From Streptomyces sp. GSL17-111 (GTDB lineage: Bacteria; Actinomycetota; Actinomycetes; Streptomycetales; Streptomycetaceae), in the NCBI RefSeq assembly GCF_037911585.1, contig NZ_JBAJNS010000001.1, positions 3,962,001-4,026,000 on the forward strand: a DNA stretch of 64,000 nucleotides, read 5' to 3'. Below are positions 1 to 7,850 of the stretch, piece by piece (positions within the stretch are counted from its first letter, which is position 1; each line of letters begins with the position of its first letter). Below the pieces are notes generated by a model. It did not search any database. It saw nothing but the letters and a program-made list of their open reading frames with translations, and had not been told where the DNA came from. The position numbers and the translations under genes are program-made.

Positions 1-157
1 CGCCCGGCGGTATGCGCACGACGTCCAGGCGGACGATCCGCGCGCCCAGGTGCGGGCCGACCGCCGTGGCGACGGCGCAGCCCTCACGCGGCTGGAACTC
101 CAGCGCGCTCGCGGAGATCACGGCACCCCGTGCCGTTGCGGTACTGGTGGGCGTCAT
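1..157 (-). CDS. Partial CDS, possibly cupin-like (N-terminus only)
   Basis: An open frame starts at an ATG at 157 on the minus strand and runs off the left edge, leaving about 52 residues. An SD-like AGAGGACC lies just upstream. The visible part has a Ser/Thr/Ala-rich lead and then a stretch ending in VRIPPG, which loosely resembles the first beta-strands of a cupin. It is downstream of and co-oriented with the HAD phosphatase gene, 136 nt away. The cupin reading is weak because no metal-binding motif falls inside the window. Confidence 0.4.
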   Translation of the reverse strand, partial: MTPTSTATARGAVISASALEFQPREGCAVATAVGPHLGARIVRLDVVRIPPG

Positions 158-293
158 GGCGAGGTCCTCTCGTTCTTCGGGTGCCGGAGGCCGGGCCGGG
201 AGGGTTCCGGCGGGCGCGGTGGTCTCGACGGGGCCGCGCGAGGGTCGGCGCGGTCGGCGGTGCGCGGTGGTGACGCCTCGCGTCTCGGGCCGC

Positions 294-992
294 TCATGCC
301 GCCGCCCGCTCCGCGAGCAGGAGGGTGTCGACGACGTCCTCGAAGGTGTCGTGCACGGCCCCGCCCACCGGCGCCGCGAGCGCGGTCAACTCCGCGCGCC
401 CGCCGATGCCGTAGGTCACGCCGACGGGCAGCATCCCCGCGGCCCGCGCCATGCGCAGGTCGACCGTGGTGTCGCCGACGTAGGCGCACCGGTCGGCCGG
501 GACGCCCAGTGCCGTCGCCGCCGCGAGCCCCATCTCCGGGTCCGGCTTGCCCCGGCTGACCATGTCGTGGCCGATGACGACGGGGAAGTGCGCGGAGATC
601 TCCATGGCGTCCAGGAGCGCGTGCGCACTCCCGGCGATCTTGGACGTGGCGACGGCCAGCGGCAGGCCCGCCTCGTGGAGCCGCTCCAGCCCTTCCCGCA
701 CCCCGGCGTGCACGAGCCAGCGGCCCGAGTCAAGGACGTCCTCCTCGAAGAGGGCTCGGTAGCGGCGCACGGCCCGGCAGATCTCGGGGTCGGTGGCGGG
801 CAGGGCGAGCAGCTCGGCGAAGGCGGCCTCCAGCGGGGTGCCGATGGTCGACCGGGCCTGCTCCGGGGTGAGCCGTCGGCCGTGCTCCGTGCAGACGCGG
901 ACCAGTAGTCGGCCGATCGCGCACGGGGTGTCGGCGAGCGTTCCGTCGAGGTCGAACAGGGCGGCCCGGACCGCGCGTTCCGTAGCGGTCAC
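294..992 (-). CDS. HAD-superfamily phosphatase (AlnB/IndB-like)
   Basis: This 232-residue protein has the full HAD signature: nucleophile motif FDLDGT (D14, D16), a Ser/Thr motif in ATSK, the RGKPDPE lysine, and the YVGDTTVD acidic motif. It should remove phosphate from a small sugar-phosphate. The GTG start sits in a 4-nt GTGA overlap with the stop of the upstream pseudouridine-phosphate-glycosidase homologue, so the two are translationally coupled. In alnumycin biosynthesis a HAD enzyme (AlnB) dephosphorylates the C-ribosyl phosphate product of AlnA, and a similar pair occurs in indigoidine/minimycin clusters (IndB/IndA). Type II polyketide genes next door favour the alnumycin-like reading. 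Substrate assignment is inference. Confidence 0.85.
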   Translation of the reverse strand: MTATERAVRAALFDLDGTLADTPCAIGRLLVRVCTEHGRRLTPEQARSTIGTPLEAAFAELLALPATDPEICRAVRRYRALFEEDVLDSGRWLVHAGVREGLERLHEAGLPLAVATSKIAGSAHALLDAMEISAHFPVVIGHDMVSRGKPDPEMGLAAATALGVPADRCAYVGDTTVDLRMARAAGMLPVGVTYGIGGRAELTALAAPVGGAVHDTFEDVVDTLLLAERAAA

Positions 993-1924
993 GGCTGGCT
1001 CCTCGTCGGCGGGCGGGAGAGGGCGACGGCCAGGTCCCCGGCGGTGCGGGCGGTGCTCACGAGGACGGCGCGGTGGGCCTCGTCACCGGCGCCGCCGGTG
1101 GCCCGGGAGACCGCCGTCAGCAGGTACGGGGTGATCCCGGGGCCGGTGATCCCGGCCCGGTCGGCGTCGGCCAGCGCGCGGCGCAGCACGCTCGCCACCT
1201 CGTCGCGGTCCAGCGCGTGCGCCTCGTCGACCGGGGTGGTCACGAGGGCTCCGCCGGGCAGGCCCAGGTCCCAGTGGGTGCGCAGGGCGCGGGCTATGTC
1301 GGCCAGATCATCCATGCGCTGAGGGTTGCGCAGGCCACTCGACCGGCAGTAGAAGGCCGGGAAGTCCGCGCAGCGGTAGCCGATGACGGGCACGCCGAGG
1401 GTCTCCAGGTACTCCAGCGTCGGCCGCACGCACAGGACGCTCTTGGCCCCGGCGCACACGACGGCGACCTTGCTGCGGGTGAACTGCGTGAGATCGGCCG
1501 AGACGTCGTACGTCCCGCCCGCCCCCCGGTGCACCCCGCCGACCCCGGCGGTGGCGAACACCGGGATGCCGGCCAGCTCGGCACCGACGAGCGCGGCGGC
1601 GACGGTCGTCGCGCCGAGCCCCCCGGAGGCGATGGCGGCCCCGATCCCCCGGCTGCTGACCTTGGCGACGCGGTCGGCCGGTGCGGTGGCGAAGCGCTCG
1701 ATGTCGACGCCGTCCATGCCGATGACGAAGCGCCCGTCGGCGATGCCCACGGTCGCGGGGATCGCGCCCGCCTCCCGGACCGCCTTCTCGACGGCGGCGG
1801 CCGTCTCGACCGGGCCGGGGAACGGCGGCCCGTGGGCGAGCGTCGCCGACTCCAGGGCGACGATCGGTCGCCGCTCCAGGAGCGCCTCGTGCACCTCCTC
1901 GTGGATCTCGACCAGGGCATGCAC
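989..1924 (-). CDS. Pseudouridine-5'-phosphate glycosidase family, possible C-ribosyltransferase (AlnA-like)
   Basis: The 311-residue sequence is a clear PsuG/IndA family member: ALESATLAHGPPFP near the N-terminus (catalytic Glu, E25), the imine lysine in VAKVSSRG (K88), AGAKS, and GVPVIGY. Family members reversibly join ribose-5-phosphate to a carbon. In alnumycin, AlnA uses this chemistry to C-ribosylate an aromatic polyketide. The usual KVSxRD motif reads KVSSRG here, so the acidic residue after Arg is missing, which may reflect a changed acceptor. It is coupled to the HAD gene and lies 67 nt downstream of the ACP on the same strand. Primary pseudouridine catabolism is the alternative, but no psuK kinase or transporter is seen. 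Confidence 0.85.
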   Translation of the reverse strand: MHALVEIHEEVHEALLERRPIVALESATLAHGPPFPGPVETAAAVEKAVREAGAIPATVGIADGRFVIGMDGVDIERFATAPADRVAKVSSRGIGAAIASGGLGATTVAAALVGAELAGIPVFATAGVGGVHRGAGGTYDVSADLTQFTRSKVAVVCAGAKSVLCVRPTLEYLETLGVPVIGYRCADFPAFYCRSSGLRNPQRMDDLADIARALRTHWDLGLPGGALVTTPVDEAHALDRDEVASVLRRALADADRAGITGPGITPYLLTAVSRATGGAGDEAHRAVLVSTARTAGDLAVALSRPPTRSQP

Positions 1925-1991
1925 CTGGCCACTCCTCTCCTGCGTCAGGGGTTGGTCGGGTTGCGGGCACGCCTTCGCGTCCGGCGGCCGG

Positions 1992-2246
1992 TCAGGCGTT
2001 GCTGCGGTCGGTCAGCTGATGGTTGACGGCCGCCAGGTACTCGCGCGGCGTCTCCGCCTCGGCGACGGCGTCCTCGTCCAGCGTCAGCGCGACGTCACGC
2101 TCGATCCGGCCGGTGGTCCGGAGCACGGCCAGGGAGTCGTAGCCGAGGTCGGCGAACGGGGTGTCGAGCACGTCGCCCTCGAGGTTGACGCGCTCGTCCT
2201 CGCCCGCGCACTCGCGCAGCAGGGTGGTCAGGTCGTGGAGGGACAT
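1992..2246 (-). CDS. Type II polyketide acyl carrier protein
   Basis: An 84-residue ACP with the phosphopantetheine attachment motif LGYDSLA (Ser38), followed by the usual acidic helix II. It would carry the growing poly-beta-ketone chain. I chose the ATG at 2246 because it gives the standard ACP length. No good Shine-Dalgarno sequence precedes it, which is unusual and fits the deletion scar directly upstream (see the aminotransferase fragment at 2263-2415). The ketosynthase and chain-length factor genes that normally precede the ACP are absent. The ACP itself looks intact. Confidence 0.88.
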   Translation of the reverse strand: MSLHDLTTLLRECAGEDERVNLEGDVLDTPFADLGYDSLAVLRTTGRIERDVALTLDEDAVAEAETPREYLAAVNHQLTDRSNA

Positions 2247-2262
2247 CTCGGGCACGGTGGTC

Positions 2263-2415
2263 GGCGTCGACACCGGGGTGCTCGGCGAACGCCGCCTCGA
2301 ACGCCGTCGCCCGAGGTCCGTGGCCGAGCCACCTGACGTCGAACACCTCGGCGACTGCGGCGAGTTCCTCCGCTCCCACCTGAGGCGGAACAGATTGATC
2401 ATGATCGCCCCTCAT
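2263..2415 (-). pseudogene. N-terminal fragment of DegT/DnrJ/EryC1 aminotransferase
   Basis: From the ATG at 2415 about 50 residues read like the start of a sugar aminotransferase: VGAEELAAVAEV followed by RWLGHGPRATAFE. Homology stops at about 2263, and 17 nt later the ACP begins in a different frame. The rest of the roughly 370-residue enzyme is gone. The simplest reading is a deletion that joined the 5' end of a deoxysugar aminotransferase gene to sequence just upstream of the ACP, removing whatever lay between. Family assignment rests on the N-terminal motif only. Confidence 0.65.
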
Positions 2416-2432
2416 GTCGGACGTAGCCGTTC

Positions 2433-2469
2433 TCGACCGTGCGGCGAGACGCTCGACGCACCGTCGAAG
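2433..2469. promoter_or_regulatory. Possible SARP-binding direct repeats in divergent promoter region
   Basis: Three TCGA(C/A) hexamer-like repeats start at 2433, 2453 and 2464 in the gap between the minus-strand ACP side and the plus-strand ketoreductase remnant. SARP regulators such as ActII-ORF4 bind short direct repeats spaced about one helical turn apart, and the last two copies are 11 bp apart. The first spacing (20 bp) does not fit well and such motifs are common in GC-rich DNA. Confidence 0.25.
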
Positions 2470-2635
2470 GCCGATCGCGCCCGAACGCAGAGGGGCGCGG
2501 CGCTCGGTTCGGACACCAGATCGGTTCAAGCCCTGTTCCAGAGCCGTCTGTGACGTTGCTGGCGCGGAGTGCGCCGGGAGCACGCCTCGCGGCGCGGCAC
2601 GAACCGGCCATCGACCGCCCCCGGGAGGAGAGCTC

Positions 2636-2986
2636 ATGGCGGAGCACGAACAGCGGGTCGCCCTGGTCGCCGGCGCGACCAGCGGGATCGGTCCGGCCGT
2701 GACCCGGCTGCTGGCCGGGGCCGGGCACCGGGTGTTCCTCTGCGCCCGCGGCGCGGACGCCGTGGCCGCCTCCGTCAAGGGACTGCGCGACGAGGGCCTG
2801 GAGGTCGACGGCACGTCCTGCGACGTGACCGTGCCCGAGGACGTCCGCCGGTTCGTCCGGGCCGCCGTCGGCCGCTGCTCCACCCCCGAGGAGGTGGCGG
2901 GCCTCGTCGGCCACCTCGTCACCGACACCGCCGCGTCCATCACCGCGCAGGCGCTCAACGTCTGCGGCGGGCCGGGCAACTTCTGA
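2636..2986 (+). pseudogene. Polyketide ketoreductase with large in-frame internal deletion
   Basis: The 116-residue product joins two ends of an ActIII-type ketoreductase. Residues 1 to about 80 carry the NADPH motif GATSGIG, the CARG strand and the CDVT motif. Residues about 81-116 match the extreme C-terminus, ending TAQALNVCGGPGNF. ActIII-type enzymes are about 261 residues, so roughly 145 are missing, including NNAG and the Ser and Tyr-x-x-x-Lys catalytic residues. The frame is kept across the junction. A good SD (GGGAGGAGA) precedes the ATG at 2636. The product could be translated but cannot catalyse C9 reduction. Confidence 0.85.
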
Positions 2987-3012
2987 TCCCCCTTCTCCTC
3001 TAGGAGCGCTTG

Positions 3013-3954
3013 ATGACCGTGCGAGAGGTCGAGCACGACATAACGATCGACGCCCCGGCGGCCGAGGTGTACCGGCTCATCGCCGAGGTGGAGAACTGGC
3101 CGCGCATCTTCCCGCCGACGGTCCACGTGGACCACGTCGAGAAGGGCGAGCGGGAGGAGCGCATCCGCATCTGGGCCACCGCCAACGGCGAGGCGAAGAA
3201 CTGGACGTCGCGCCGCACCCTGGACCCGCAGGCCCTGCGCATCACCTTCCGCCAGGAGGTGCCCGCCGCCCCGGTTGCGCGGATGGGCGGCACCTGGGTC
3301 GTCGAGGCCCTGGACGCCGGACGCTGCCGCGTGCGGCTGCTGCACGACTACCGGGCCGTGGACGACGACCCGGAGAAGCTCGCCTGGATCGACCGGGCCG
3401 TGGACCGCAACAGCCGCTCCGAGCTGGACGCGCTCAAGGCCAACGTCGAACTCGCCACCGGTTCCGCCGAGCTGACGCTCTCCTTCGAGGACTCCGTGAC
3501 GATCAACGGCTCCGCGAAGGACGTCTACGACTTCATCAACGAGGCCCAGCACTGGAAGCAGCGGCTGCCGCACGTCGCCCGGGTCGACCTGCGCGAGGAG
3601 ACCCCCGGCCTCCAGATCCTGCGCATGGACACCGTCACCAAGGACGGCTCCTCCCACACCACCGAGTCGGTGCGCGTCTGCTTCCCGCACCACCGCATCG
3701 CCTACAAGCAGACGACGCTGCCCGCACTCATGACGCTGCACACCGGCTACTGGCACCTCGTGGAGGACGCCGACGGCGTCACCACCGCCACCTCGCAGCA
3801 CACGGTGGTCCTCAACGCGGGCAACATCCCGGCCATCCTCGGCGCCGACGCGGACGTGCGCGACGCCTCGGAGTTCCTCCGCAACGCCCTGGGCACCAAC
3901 AGCCGCACCACCCTCGGCTACGCCAGGGAGTACGCCGAGAAGGCCCGCCCGTGA
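3013..3954 (+). CDS. Didomain aromatase/cyclase (ActVII-like)
   Basis: This 313-residue protein has two SRPBCC/START-like cyclase domains. The first (about 1-150) begins VEHDITIDAPAAEVY and NWPRIFPP, and the second (about 155-313) begins with FEDSVTINGSAKDVY. Such didomain enzymes close and aromatise the first ring of a C9-reduced polyketide. The ATG at 3013 follows TAGGAGCG. It lies 26 nt after the ketoreductase remnant and overlaps the following SDR by a GTGA, so it is the second gene of an operon. It looks intact and of normal length, but its presumed substrate-forming partners are broken or missing. Confidence 0.9.
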   Translation: MTVREVEHDITIDAPAAEVYRLIAEVENWPRIFPPTVHVDHVEKGEREERIRIWATANGEAKNWTSRRTLDPQALRITFRQEVPAAPVARMGGTWVVEALDAGRCRVRLLHDYRAVDDDPEKLAWIDRAVDRNSRSELDALKANVELATGSAELTLSFEDSVTINGSAKDVYDFINEAQHWKQRLPHVARVDLREETPGLQILRMDTVTKDGSSHTTESVRVCFPHHRIAYKQTTLPALMTLHTGYWHLVEDADGVTTATSQHTVVLNAGNIPAILGADADVRDASEFLRNALGTNSRTTLGYAREYAEKARP

Positions 3955-4804
3955 CCTCCCCCGGCGGCGCACCCGGCTGGTGACCGGCGCCTCGCGCGGA
4001 CTCGGCCGCGCCGTCACCGAGGTCGTGCTGGAGGGCGGCGACGTCGTCGTGGCGACGGCCCGGGACACCGCGGGCCCGGCGGAGCTGGTCGAGCGCTTCG
4101 GCGACCGCGTCGTGCTGTTCGCGCTCGACGTCACCGAGTCACCGATCGGGAGGCGGCCCGGACGGTGGTCGCCGAGGCGGCCGAACGCACCGGCGGCGTG
4201 GACGCGTTGCTCAACACCCCGGGCTACGGCCTCTCCGGCGGCGTCGAGGAGCTCGGTGAGCAGCAGGCCCGCGACCAGCTGGACGTCAACCTCTTCGGCG
4301 CGCTGTGGGTCACCGAGGCCGTGCTGCCGGTGATGCGGCGGCAGGGCGGCGGCCACATCCTCCATATGTCCAGCATCGCGGGCATCGCCACCTGCCCCAA
4401 CCTCGGCCTGTACTGCGCGAGCAAGTGGGCGCTGGAAGGGCTCAGCGAGGCCCTCGCCCAGGAGGTCGCCGGCTTCGGCATCCGCGTGACGCTGGTGGAG
4501 CCCGGGGAGTTCCGCACCGACTGGAGCGCGGGCTCCATGGTGCGGGCCACCCCGATGCCGGAGTACGACGAGGTGCTGGCCGCACGTCGGCACGGCATGT
4601 CCGGCGCCTACGCCCACCTCCAGCCCGGCGACCCGCCGCAAGGCGGGCGAGGCGCTGCTCAAGCTCGTCGACGCCGACGAGCCGCCGCTGCGCCTCCTGC
4701 TCGGGACGAGCGCCGCCGACCTCGCCCCGTGCCTGCTGCGCGAGCGGCTCGCGGAGCGGGAACGCTGGGACGCCCTGGCCCGCACCACGGACCACGACCG
4801 GTGA
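3951..4804 (+). pseudogene. Frameshifted short-chain dehydrogenase/reductase
   Basis: The SDR is spread over several frames. Segments show GASRGLGRA (cofactor site), NTPGYG, the catalytic Ser in HMSSIAG, YCASK (Tyr and Lys) and a C-terminus ending in TTDHDR. Three lesions are visible. One C is missing from the C-run near 3958-3962, right after the overlapping GTG start at 3951. An exact 8-bp tandem duplication, GTCACCGA twice, lies at 4130-4145. One extra C sits near 4633-4637. The duplication is a slippage mutation that a simple base-call error would not produce. Reverting all three restores about 280 residues. It once overlapped both neighbours by GTGA junctions. Confidence 0.85.
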
Positions 4805-5358
4805 GCACCACCACGGCGCCGACACGGGTCCCGCACCCGACGCCGTCCCCCTCCCGTCCGCCCCGGCGGCGGCCGGGGGAGGGCGGGCCCGGGTGGCTGA
4901 CGTGCGTGCGTCCGGGTGCACTCGGCGTGTTCGCCTTCGTCCAGGCGGCCCTGGTGGCCCTCGTGGCGTACGGATACACCGTGACGCGCGACCAGACCGG
5001 TGACCACATGTGGTGGCACGGCGGCGGGGCCCACGGCCAGACCGCCGGCGGCCAGGGCGGCGTGGGCGCCTACCTCGGCCTGGCGGCCGTGGCGCTGTAC
5101 CTGCTGGCGCTGACGGCCGCCGGCGCGTCCGCCCGGCGCGTCGGCGGGCGGACGCGCCGGACGGCCGGTGGTTCCGATCTGGCCGACCGGCTGGCCTTCG
5201 TGGTGCTCGCCGCCCTCGCGGCCGCCGCCTGGAGCGAAGCGGCCACCGTCCTGCGTTACTGCCTCGCCTCGAACCTGCTGCTGGCCGCCTGCGTCGGCGG
5301 GCCGCGGGCCGCGGGCCGAGCCGACCGAACCCCGAAAGAGCGGGAAGAGAGATGCTGA
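4801..5358 (+). CDS. Small integral membrane protein, unknown
   Basis: A 185-residue protein starting at GTG 4801, overlapping the SDR stop. After a Pro/Arg-rich N-terminus it has about four hydrophobic segments (about residues 38-60, 95-115, 135-155, 160-175). A His/Gly/Gln-rich loop reading DHMWWHGGGAHGQ lies between the first two. It overlaps the multicopper oxidase start by 7 nt. The His-rich loop next to a copper enzyme suggests a role in copper delivery or electron transfer, but that is inference. I do not recognise a family. Confidence 0.65.
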   Translation: MSTTTAPTRVPHPTPSPSRPPRRRPGEGGPGWLTCVRPGALGVFAFVQAALVALVAYGYTVTRDQTGDHMWWHGGGAHGQTAGGQGGVGAYLGLAAVALYLLALTAAGASARRVGGRTRRTAGGSDLADRLAFVVLAALAAAAWSEAATVLRYCLASNLLLAACVGGPRAAGRADRTPKEREERC

Positions 5359-6800
5359 ACCGCAGAAACCTGCTGAAGTTCGCCGCCGCCGGAGGCGCCG
5401 CCGCCCTGTTCCCGTGGGACCGCGTCGCGGCCCTCGGCAACCCGGCCGTCGGCCCGGCGGCCCTGGCCGACCCGGCCCCCGCCGGGCCCTTCGCCCACGC
5501 CATGCCCGTGCCCCGGGTGCTGCGCCCGGTCCACCGCACGTACGCGGCCGACCACTACCGCATGCACATGCGCGAGGCGGACGTCGAGATCGTCAAGGGC
5601 CTCACCTCACGCGTGCGCACCTACGAGGGCACCTTCCCCGGCCCGACGATCCGGGCGCGCAGCGGACGCGAGGTCGTCATCCGGCAGACCAACGACCTGG
5701 ACGTCCCCACCGCCGTGCACCTGCACGGCGGGCACGTGCTCTCCGAGCACGACGGGCTGCCCATGGACACCATCGAGCCGGGCGGCAGCCGCCTCTACCG
5801 CTACCCGAACACCCAGCGCGCCTCCTCCCTCTGGTACCACGACCACGCGCACCACCTGGAGGCCGAGAACGTCTTCAAGGGGCTGCACGGCCAGTACCTC
5901 CTCACCGACCGCGAGGAGCGCCGGCTGCCGCTGCCGCGCGGACGCTACGACGTCCCGCTGGTCATCCGGGACGCCCGGGTCGAGGCGGACGGGACGCTCA
6001 AGCACACCCGCCCCTCCGACTGCCCGAACATGCTCGTCAACGGCAAGGAACGGCCGTACTTCCAGGTGGCCGCCCGCAAGTACCGGCTGCGCCTCTACAA
6101 CGCCTGCGCCAACCGCTACTTCCGGCTGCGCCTGGCCGACGGCTCGGAGTTCACCCAGATCGGCTCGGACGGCGGCCTGCTGGCCGAACCCGTCCAGCAG
6201 ACCGAGCTGACCATGCTCGGCGGCGAACGCATCGACGTCGTCGTGGACTTCTCCCGCTACCCGGTCGGCTCCTCCGTCGTCCTGGAGAACACCGGCGCGC
6301 TGCCCACCGAACGTCCCGAGGTGCTGCGCTTCGACGTCGTCCGCGACGCCCACGACCGCAGCCGCGTCCCGGACCGCCTCTCCGAGTTGCCGCCCGTGCC
6401 GAACGGCACGGTCGAGCGCGAGTTCGTCCTCCAGACGTTCCCCGAGATGACGATCAACGGCCTCACCTACGACCCGAACCGCGCGGACGTGGTGACGACC
6501 GTCGGCAGCAGCGAGGTCTGGACGATCCGTAACATCGAGAGCGCCGTCGCACCGCCCGACTTCCACGTCTGGCACAGCTTCCACACCCACCTGGTGATGT
6601 TCCGGGTGCTGGAGCGCAACGGCGGCCCGGCGGGCCCGACCGACGTCGGCCTCAAGGACACCGTCACGCTCGGCCCGGGTGAGGAGGTCAAGATCGCGAT
6701 GACCTGGGGCGAGTACGCGGGCGAGTACCTGTTCCACTGCCACCAGCTCGGGCACTCCTCCGGCGGCCAGATGGGCCGCATCGACGTCCGCGCCCGCTGA
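5352..6800 (+). CDS. Tat-exported multicopper oxidase (CotA/bilirubin-oxidase type)
   Basis: The 482-residue protein starts with a twin-arginine signal (NRRNLLKFAAAGG), so it should be exported folded. All copper sites are present: HLHGGH, WYHDHAHH, HSFHTH and the C-terminal HCHQLGHSSGGQM with its axial Met. It should oxidise phenolic or aromatic substrates with O2 at the type 1/type 2-3 copper centres. It is the last gene of the ketoreductase-cyclase-SDR operon, joined by a 7-nt overlap. Oxidative coupling or quinone formation on an exported polyketide phenol is a plausible role. A strong hairpin follows the stop. The gene looks intact. Confidence 0.9.
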   Translation: MLNRRNLLKFAAAGGAAALFPWDRVAALGNPAVGPAALADPAPAGPFAHAMPVPRVLRPVHRTYAADHYRMHMREADVEIVKGLTSRVRTYEGTFPGPTIRARSGREVVIRQTNDLDVPTAVHLHGGHVLSEHDGLPMDTIEPGGSRLYRYPNTQRASSLWYHDHAHHLEAENVFKGLHGQYLLTDREERRLPLPRGRYDVPLVIRDARVEADGTLKHTRPSDCPNMLVNGKERPYFQVAARKYRLRLYNACANRYFRLRLADGSEFTQIGSDGGLLAEPVQQTELTMLGGERIDVVVDFSRYPVGSSVVLENTGALPTERPEVLRFDVVRDAHDRSRVPDRLSELPPVPNGTVEREFVLQTFPEMTINGLTYDPNRADVVTTVGSSEVWTIRNIESAVAPPDFHVWHSFHTHLVMFRVLERNGGPAGPTDVGLKDTVTLGPGEEVKIAMTWGEYAGEYLFHCHQLGHSSGGQMGRIDVRAR

Positions 6801-6825
6801 CCGTCCCACGGCCCGGGAGGGCGGA

Positions 6826-6870
6826 ACGACGTGGGCCGCCCGGCCTCCGCGGCCGGGCGGCCCACGTCGT
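6826..6870. terminator. Bidirectional terminator hairpin
   Basis: A perfect 20-bp inverted repeat (arms 6826-6845 and 6851-6870) with a 5-nt loop sits between the convergent multicopper oxidase and rfbA genes. No T-run follows, as usual in Streptomyces. Confidence 0.8.
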
Positions 6871-6884
6871 CGTACGGCGGCGCG

Positions 6885-7838
6885 TCAGGACTGCTGCGCC
6901 AGGGCGGGCAGGGGACGCGGCGCGGACCCGGTCAGGGCGTCCTCGGCCCCCGCCACCACCGTCCGGCCGCGCAGGGACGCGGCGACGTCCATCACGTACC
7001 GGCCGTAGCCGGACTTGCCGAGCGCGGCACCGAGCCGGTGGCACTCCTCGGGCGTGATGAACCCCATCCGCACCGCCACCTCCTCCACACACGCCACGCG
7101 CAGCCCCGGCCGGCTCTCCAGGGTCTGGATGTAGTGCGAGGCGTCGAGCAGGCTGTCGTGCGTGCCGGTGTCCAGCCACGCGAAGCCCCGACCCAGATCC
7201 ACCAGCGACGCCCTTCCCGCGCTCCAGGTAGTGCCGGTTGACGTCCGTGATCTCCAACTCGGCCCGCGCGGAGGGTTGGAGCCCCCGCGCGATGTCCACG
7301 GCGTCGTTGTCGTGGAAGTACAGCCCCGTGATGACCCGGTTGGACCGGGGCCGGGCGGGCTTCTCCTCGATGGACAGGAGCCGACCGTCCGCGTCCGCCT
7401 CCCCGACGCCGTAGCGCTCGGGGTCCTTCACGGGATAGCCGAACAGCAGGCAGCCGTCGGTTGCGGCAGGTGCCGGCGCAGCACCTGGGCGAAGCCGGTG
7501 CGGTGGAAGATGTTGTCACCGAGGACGAGGGCCACGGAGTCGTCCCCGATGTGGTCGGCCCCGATGACGAACGCCTCCGCCAGCCCCCGGGGTTCGGCCT
7601 GCTCGGCGTAGTCGACGCGCAGCCCGAGCGCGCTGCCGTCGCCCAGCAGCCGCTGGAACTGGGTCAGGTCGTCGGGGGTCGAGATGATCAGGATGTCCCG
7701 GACGCCTGCCAGCATGAGCACGGACATCGGGTAGTAGATCATCGGCTTGTCGTACACAGGGAGCAGCTGCTTCGAGACACCTCGCGTGATCGGGTGAAGC
7801 CGCGTCCCGTTGCCCCCGGCCAGGATGATTCCCTTCAC
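6885..7838 (-). pseudogene. rfbA: Glucose-1-phosphate thymidylyltransferase with two frameshifts
   Basis: RfbA would make dTDP-glucose, the first step to dTDP-deoxysugars. The GTG start at 7838 follows GGAGG and gives KGIILAGGNGTRLHP and VSKQLLPVYDKPM. The frame breaks near 7455-7463 (net minus 1) just before LFGYPVKDPERYG, and again near 7211-7213, where an extra G in AAGGGC precedes DLGRGFAWLDTGTHDS. The two indels cancel, so the first and last segments share a frame, but a stop at 7428 ends translation inside the shifted part. Total span of about 317 codons fits the family plus a C-terminal extension. Single-base sequencing error is possible, but nearby genes show similar decay. Confidence 0.85.
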
Positions 7839-7850
7839 CGGGTCCTCCAT

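Noticed and set aside
989..1924. Indigoidine/minimycin cluster
   Set aside because: The PsuG/HAD pair also occurs there, but no indigoidine-type NRPS is in the window and the neighbours are type II polyketide genes. It could still lie left of base 1.
2095..5034. A 979-codon minus-strand frame across the ketoreductase, cyclase and SDR
   Set aside because: Antisense to recognisable genes. Only its last part carries real sequence, the aminotransferase fragment at 2263-2415.
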